This document shows, in pieces, positions 8,301 to 10,742 of a DNA stretch of 10,742 nucleotides (position 1 is its first letter; every line of letters begins with the position of its first letter). The notes beneath the pieces were generated by a model, which worked only from the letters and a program-made list of their open reading frames with translations, made no database searches and had not been told where the DNA came from. The position numbers and the translations under genes are program-made. Source of the stretch: Bacteroidota bacterium. GTDB taxonomy: Bacteria; Bacteroidota; Ignavibacteria; Ignavibacteriales; Ignavibacteriaceae. The DNA lies in the NCBI GenBank assembly GCA_021796135.1, contig JAJYOQ010000110.1, positions 1 to 10,742 on the forward strand. Direction: 5' to 3'.

Positions 8301-8920
8301 TATGAAATATCCATTGCTATCTCATCTAATAATTTTACTTCTTCTTCGTCAAAGAAAAATTGTTCTTCAGCATATAGGATTAAAGAGCCAATAATGTTTC
8401 CAGATAATTTAATGGGAAAAGCTGCTGATGATTGATATCCAATACTTAATGCTTTTTTACGCCACTGTATCATCTCCGCATTGTTAGCAATATCATTTGC
8501 AACGAAATGATCTCCCGTTTTAATTGCCCTCCCTGTAGGACCATTTCCAAGTATTTCATCTTTCAAATCAATGTTTATGATTCTAAGATAATCCTCCGTA
8601 ATACCATTTGAAGCAACCGGCTTTACTATATTTGTCTGCTTATCCACCATTCCAATCCAAGCCATACGAAATTTCCCATCTTCAACTGCAATACGGCATG
8701 TTTCGTCAAAAAGTTTTTGTCTATCTTTTACGCGAACAATCATTTGATTGATATTGCTTAGCACAGCATAAACACGGTTAGCTTTTTTAATAAGCTCTGC
8801 TGACTTAACAACTTTTGCAGTTCTTTCTTTTACACGCTGTTCTAGCTCTTCATTTAGTTTCTGAAGAGAAGCTTCAGCTTTTTTACGTCCGGTAATATCT
8901 TTTTTAACTAAATAAAACAA
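5375..8920 (-). CDS. Hybrid histidine kinase, cytoplasmic part (GAF-PAS-GAF-PAS-PAS-HisKA-HATPase-REC), split by frameshift from its sensor
   Basis: 1181 residues in this frame, read from a TTG with no ribosome site, so probably not an independent gene. The first residues (FYLVKKDITGRKKAEASL) are the usual exit from a transmembrane helix into a coiled coil, and the missing N-terminus is the frame at 8904-10157. Domains: GAF (about 47-215), PAS (228-345), GAF (355-505), coiled coil (505-560), PAS (560-678), PAS with Cys727, Cys738 and Cys741 (685-795). HisKA has His823 in SHELRTP. HATPase_c has Asn940 (NNAVKY), DTGKGI (969-974) and GTGLGL (998-1003). The C-terminal receiver has Glu1067-Asp1068, Asp1113 (LLDLDLP), Ser1143 in the usual Thr/Ser place, and Lys1165 (TKP). 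Catalytic residues are intact. GAF/PAS ligands cannot be told from sequence. Confidence 0.93.
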   Translation of the reverse strand: MFYLVKKDITGRKKAEASLQKLNEELEQRVKERTAKVVKSAELIKKANRVYAVLSNINQMIVRVKDRQKLFDETCRIAVEDGKFRMAWIGMVDKQTNIVKPVASNGITEDYLRIINIDLKDEILGNGPTGRAIKTGDHFVANDIANNAEMIQWRKKALSIGYQSSAAFPIKLSGNIIGSLILYAEEQFFFDEEEVKLLDEIAMDISYAIESIENERTRKIAEERLKLTEKRFRSLIEQGNDIIALIDEVGIIKYVSPSSKIILGYTDDEFLGTDAFRLVHKDDLANIRQQFEDVIVSPGKMVTTEMRYLHKNGSYIWVEISAVNQFEDSNIGALVTTARDITERKQSEKFTISQRNLGLQLGAISSMEDLFKVSIEALMSATGMECSAVYLFDEEFKNLELVYSEGLSEQFILDSSHYDENTENVQLIKKGKPHFTNFKELLISKNDIKLQEKLESVCIIPMINKGKSIGSIHLASHNIVEMNRTFQNGVEIMVEFVTNALIRIEMQNEILDVNASLEIKIENRTEQLAEKNKELQIRHAELQTQNEQLIQIQKRLDETRKKYFDLYNFAPFGYLSISEDGIIIEANLQAANLFGIEVNQLPNRSFTEYVFKKDKDIYYLHKNQLHQTCAKQAFEIRIKRENGQVFWANIELTLSHGLDNKSNYGLTINDITERKNSEQEVNKLQQQIDYIFGATKTGLSIVDADYNLQHVSKSIQEVYGNYTGRKCYEYFKGAKELCPECLIPKSFETGTSQIYETTYPFENNRSVQSTTIPFKDENGKWFAAEVTVDIMERKKFEAEIKKAKDEAEKANIAKSEFLSRMSHELRTPLNSILGFSQLMDMGELAPNHRKGVSQIMKSGKHLLELINEVLDLSRIEAGKLSVSLEPIQLNGIIKETIDVIKPLAADRNIALDFPDSPVCNLFVKADKQKLRQVLLNLINNAVKYNYIGGSVRLECEEAKDSSVKINVVDTGKGIAEEEIEKLFTPFQRIGSEISEVEGTGLGLAVAKKLIEVMNGTIGVESKIGVGSTFWIKLPKTESQADRLEHLGDLIKQGAGKSLASGTILYVEDNISNIQLVEQIIETHRPAIRLIREIYGKNAVKQAIDYKPNLILLDLDLPDVHGSEVLMQLQKNENTKFIPVVILSADATPSNIDRLLKAGANNFITKPLDVVGLLGVLDEYLS

Positions 8921-10157
8921 TAGAGCAAAAAGCCGCTAAAACGAATCCAATGATCGTAACCACAAAAATAACTGTATTATTAGTCCTATCTGCTTCTTCT
9001 GCTTTCCTTTTAACCATTAGCCGGTCTTCTTCGCTATTCATTCGCTCAATAATATTATCTATTTTATCATTTATTTTTGCACCTTTCAAATTAGCAAAAA
9101 GTGCTTCCGCAGCTTTTTTACCGCCAGTTTTGTATGTAGAAACCAACAATTCTGAGAAATCAATCTTCTCGTTTATCATCTGTTTCAAAACAGTAATTTC
9201 TTTTTGTTGAGATGCATTATCTTTTGTTAAATTCTCAACATCAATTATTTTTTTTCGAATACTTTCTTTTGATTCATCCCAAGGTTTTATAAAAATATCA
9301 TTGCCTGAAATAATATAAGCACGATCCGTAGCTATTAGTTCATAAACAGCTTCACTAATTTCTTTTATCTTTTGTTTTACTTCGAATGTGTGCGTTACCA
9401 TATCAGAAGCTGAAATAAGCGATTTAAAATTCGCAAATGAAATTGATGCACCTAAAATGACGAAAATCGAAGCAACTGCTAGACCGGAAAGTAATTTATA
9501 TTCAATTGTTGTACTATTTCTTTTGTTATCATACTTTGTAAAAAAAATACCTGTGGATAAAACCACAAAGACTAAAGAAGTATTAATTGCCATTTTTGTA
9601 TAAACTGATAGCCCGGTAATTACAGTCATCCCGAATAAATATCCCAGAAATCCTATCAGACTGATAGAGACCGTTGTAATAAATAAAAAAAGTATCGGCA
9701 AATTTCTTTCCATTTTCTTAAAAGAACTTGCAAAAAGAACAACGCCTAACAAAACAAAATTTAAAGAGGTGCCAAAAGCCATGCGACCCGGATTTAAATC
9801 AGCCACTGCATTTTTAACTTCATTAAATAGCATTTCATCAATGCCGTAGTTAACACCAAGAATGTACTGAGAAAGAACTGATATACCAAGAAAGAATGTA
9901 ATGATAGAGAAGAGACGGGAAAATAAAATATTAATTCGTTTGTCATCCCTCTGAAGTAAAACTAAAGCAAGTCCGGAAAATAGAAATCCTAATGCAGTAT
10001 TGACTTTCATTGTCACACCGCCCAATCCAAAAGTTTCTATTCTGTAGCTGTTAAAATGCCAGCCGAGAAGAATTATAATACCGGCAATTGCTGTAATAAT
10101 TCCCGCCGCATACGCTAATTTACTGCGTGAATTTTTTAGAAAAACAATTTTTCCCAT
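8904..10157 (-). CDS. Membrane sensor half of the hybrid kinase: multi-TM region, CHASE3, TM
   Basis: 417 residues from ATG 10157, chosen over a TTG at 10202 because GGAG lies seven bases upstream of the ATG. Seven likely membrane helices: about 13-32, 52-68, 82-100, 130-144, 152-176, 190-206 and 222-242. Then comes a helical extracytoplasmic domain (about 246-390) that looks like CHASE3 (EAVYELIATDRAYIISGND, WDESKESIRKKI), and a last helix near 395-414. The internal NTALGF and NTSLVF motifs are familiar from multi-TM sensor regions of other kinases, but I do not know a firm family name. The frame ends in LFS-stop within the final helix, 17 bases inside the next frame. Removing one T from a T5 run joins the two frames as VLAAFALLFYLVKKDITGRKKAE-type sequence, giving one kinase of about 1593 residues. 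As read, this half has no kinase domain and would be inactive alone. Confidence 0.88.
   Translation of the reverse strand: MGKIVFLKNSRSKLAYAAGIITAIAGIIILLGWHFNSYRIETFGLGGVTMKVNTALGFLFSGLALVLLQRDDKRINILFSRLFSIITFFLGISVLSQYILGVNYGIDEMLFNEVKNAVADLNPGRMAFGTSLNFVLLGVVLFASSFKKMERNLPILFLFITTVSISLIGFLGYLFGMTVITGLSVYTKMAINTSLVFVVLSTGIFFTKYDNKRNSTTIEYKLLSGLAVASIFVILGASISFANFKSLISASDMVTHTFEVKQKIKEISEAVYELIATDRAYIISGNDIFIKPWDESKESIRKKIIDVENLTKDNASQQKEITVLKQMINEKIDFSELLVSTYKTGGKKAAEALFANLKGAKINDKIDNIIERMNSEEDRLMVKRKAEEADRTNNTVIFVVTIIGFVLAAFCSIVLFS
8927..8931 (-). other. Apparent frameshift site (T5 run) in the hybrid kinase
   Basis: On the minus strand the run GGCTTTTTGCTC carries five T. With four, the frame continues from GCG GCT TTT into GCT CTA TTG and so on, without a stop, through the last membrane helix into the cytoplasmic coiled coil. 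This is the simplest single-base repair. It may be a sequencing or assembly error, or a real inactivating mutation. Confidence 0.7.
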
Positions 10158-10164
10158 GTTTCTA

Positions 10165-10168
10165 CTCC
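10165..10168 (-). promoter_or_regulatory. Shine-Dalgarno of the membrane sensor kinase
   Basis: GGAG on the minus strand, seven bases before ATG 10157. It decides the start against the TTG 45 bases further upstream. Confidence 0.7.
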
Positions 10169-10202
10169 ATAAAAAATGAAATAAATATACACCTGTTTTC
10201 AA

Positions 10203-10400
10203 TCAAGAATACTCAGTCTTAAGTCCATTTTTTAACGTTAGATGCCCGTGCTTTCTTCCCAACTTTGTCAGCATTACGTTCTCAATTGCTTGTCTTAATT
10301 CTTTATCGCCTAATGGCTTAATTAAGTAAATGAACATGCCAATATCCTGTGCGATTGGTCTAATCTTTACATGTGCCTGTGCTGTTACAGAAATATCCAT
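10203..10400 (-). pseudogene. Response-regulator receiver (REC) relic with internal deletion
   Basis: The 65 codons from ATG 10400 begin MDISVTAQAHVKIR and contain FIYLIKPLGDKELRQAIENV, the clear end of a receiver domain with its conserved Lys-Pro (Lys28). Codons upstream in frame add I-I-I before MDI, matching the strand that carries the phosphoacceptor Asp. In intact receivers about 28 residues separate that Asp from the conserved Thr; here only three do, so the alpha3-beta4 region is missing. An in-frame TAA lies five codons before the ATG and no ribosome site is seen. The ORF stops 45 bases before the sensor kinase ATG. Best read as a degraded response regulator, once probably part of the same signalling cluster. 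A real short protein is unlikely. Confidence 0.55.
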
Positions 10401-10412
10401 TATAATAATGCA

Positions 10413-10544
10413 TTAAACATTATCACTGAATTTTTTATTATACTTTTCAGCTGGAGCTTTCTTGCTTCCAAATTTATTATTTATGGTGTTTTGTACTTCA
10501 TCCGGCATGCTCCCTCTAGAGTTATTTTTAATAAGGAATTTGTC
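10413..10544 (-). pseudogene. Possible histidine-kinase ATPase fragment
   Basis: An open stretch between TAG (10545-10547) and TAA (10413-10415), in the same frame as the REC relic. It contains FLIKNNSRGSMPDEVQNTI then NKFGSKKA. The MPDEVQ..I..KF pattern recalls the G1-to-F-box region of one HATPase_c family (N-x-MP-E-EVQ-x-x-IF). Only 43 codons, with an internal ATG at 10508 that would give 31 residues. Weak; it could be chance. Confidence 0.25.
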
Positions 10545-10608
10545 CTATTCTTATTTTATCTCCAATTATTCATTATAATTTAATATAATTTTTTGAAATT
10601 TGGAAGCA
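10463..10608. repeat. 13-bp inverted repeat pair enclosing 120 bp
   Basis: TGCTTCCAAATTT (10463-10475) and its exact complement AAATTTGGAAGCA (10596-10608). No target-site duplication is evident at the outer edges. Possibly the ends of a tiny miniature element, possibly chance in AT-rich DNA. Confidence 0.35.
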
Positions 10609-10742
10609 TTTTGAAATTCGTGTTGGGTCATAATAAAAGGTAACCGAAAGATTATAAAAAAATATGTTAATAAACAGGTTCATAATAAGGTAAAAATATA
10701 AAAATAATGTAATAATAATTGTTTCTTTCTTTTTTTGCTACT

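Larger units (their letters stand above)
10401..10742. other. AT-rich region without an intact gene
   Basis: Apart from the relic frame at 10413-10544, I see no intact gene, RNA gene or strong promoter. It holds a 13-base inverted repeat (10463-10475 and 10596-10608) and a 10-base direct repeat TTTTGAAATT (10591-10600 and 10609-10618). The last 120 bases are simple A/T-rich sequence. Confidence 0.6.

Noticed and set aside
8904..8920. Programmed frameshifting between the two kinase halves, using the A6G run near 8898-8905
   Set aside because: The run lies at or after the stop codon of the upstream frame, and the shift needed is +1 rather than the -1 such a motif gives. The T5 run is also too short for efficient transcriptional slippage.
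8918..8920. TTG at 8920 as a genuine start of an independent kinase gene
   Set aside because: There is no ribosome site, and the frame continues upstream as membrane-helix sequence to a TAG about eight codons back; the domain order shows it is the rest of the upstream protein.
4129..9603. Several plus-strand reading frames of 60-140 codons opposite the kinases
   Set aside because: Antisense shadows of conserved kinase, PAS and CHASE3 coding sequence.
10158..10202. TTG at 10202 as start of the sensor kinase
   Set aside because: The extra 15 residues have no ribosome site and precede a well-placed GGAG-N7-ATG at 10157.
10371..10583. Plus-strand reading frame of 70 codons in the AT-rich right end
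   Set aside because: Hydrophobic low-complexity translation with no ribosome site, opposite the REC relic and kinase-like fragment.

Overview
AT-rich window in which all but one gene lies on the minus strand. The organism looks like a member of the Bacteroidota/Ignavibacteriota (FCB) group. Supporting signs are a thrS promoter of the TTG-N19-TAnnTTTG type, no Shine-Dalgarno at thrS next to clear GGAG-type sites at other genes, a DUF4373 (Lin1244/Lin1753-type) protein of the kind common in that group, and large PAS/GAF hybrid kinases. The assignment is inferred from style only; there is no rRNA or other phylogenetic marker beyond ThrRS.

Layout: (1) 1-1777, threonyl-tRNA synthetase (thrS), minus strand, C-terminus missing. 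Its last codons are not native: bases 1-29 are an exact reverse complement of 494-522 inside the same gene, so the window begins with an inverted chimeric end. (2) 1950-3590, a small accessory module of two divergent genes. One is a DUF4373 replication-initiator-like protein carrying a 26-unit pentanucleotide repeat, the other a small HTH/coiled-coil regulator. They share a 228-bp AT-rich region with heptamer repeats and back-to-back promoter-like signals. No integrase, transposase or tRNA attachment site is visible, so this is either a remnant of a phage or integrative element or a cargo pair. (3) 3627-10157, a signalling cluster on the minus strand. A large membrane-bound hybrid histidine kinase (multi-TM, CHASE3, TM, GAF, PAS, GAF, PAS, Cys-containing PAS, HisKA, HATPase, REC) is split into two reading frames by an apparent one-base expansion of a T5 run. 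It is followed 80 bp downstream by a soluble REC-HisKA-HATPase-REC hybrid kinase. (4) 10203-10742, degraded material: a receiver-domain relic with an internal deletion, a possible kinase fragment, and AT-rich DNA with an inverted repeat.

How the parts fit: the split sensor kinase would detect a signal at the membrane or through its GAF/PAS domains and pass phosphate to its own C-terminal receiver. The second hybrid kinase has a receiver at each end and could be the next relay partner. Neither protein has a DNA-binding or other output domain and no Hpt gene is visible, so the output lies elsewhere. Nothing here is a clearly new system. The items most worth checking are the frameshift, the pentanucleotide repeat in the DUF4373 gene, and the shared control region of the divergent pair.
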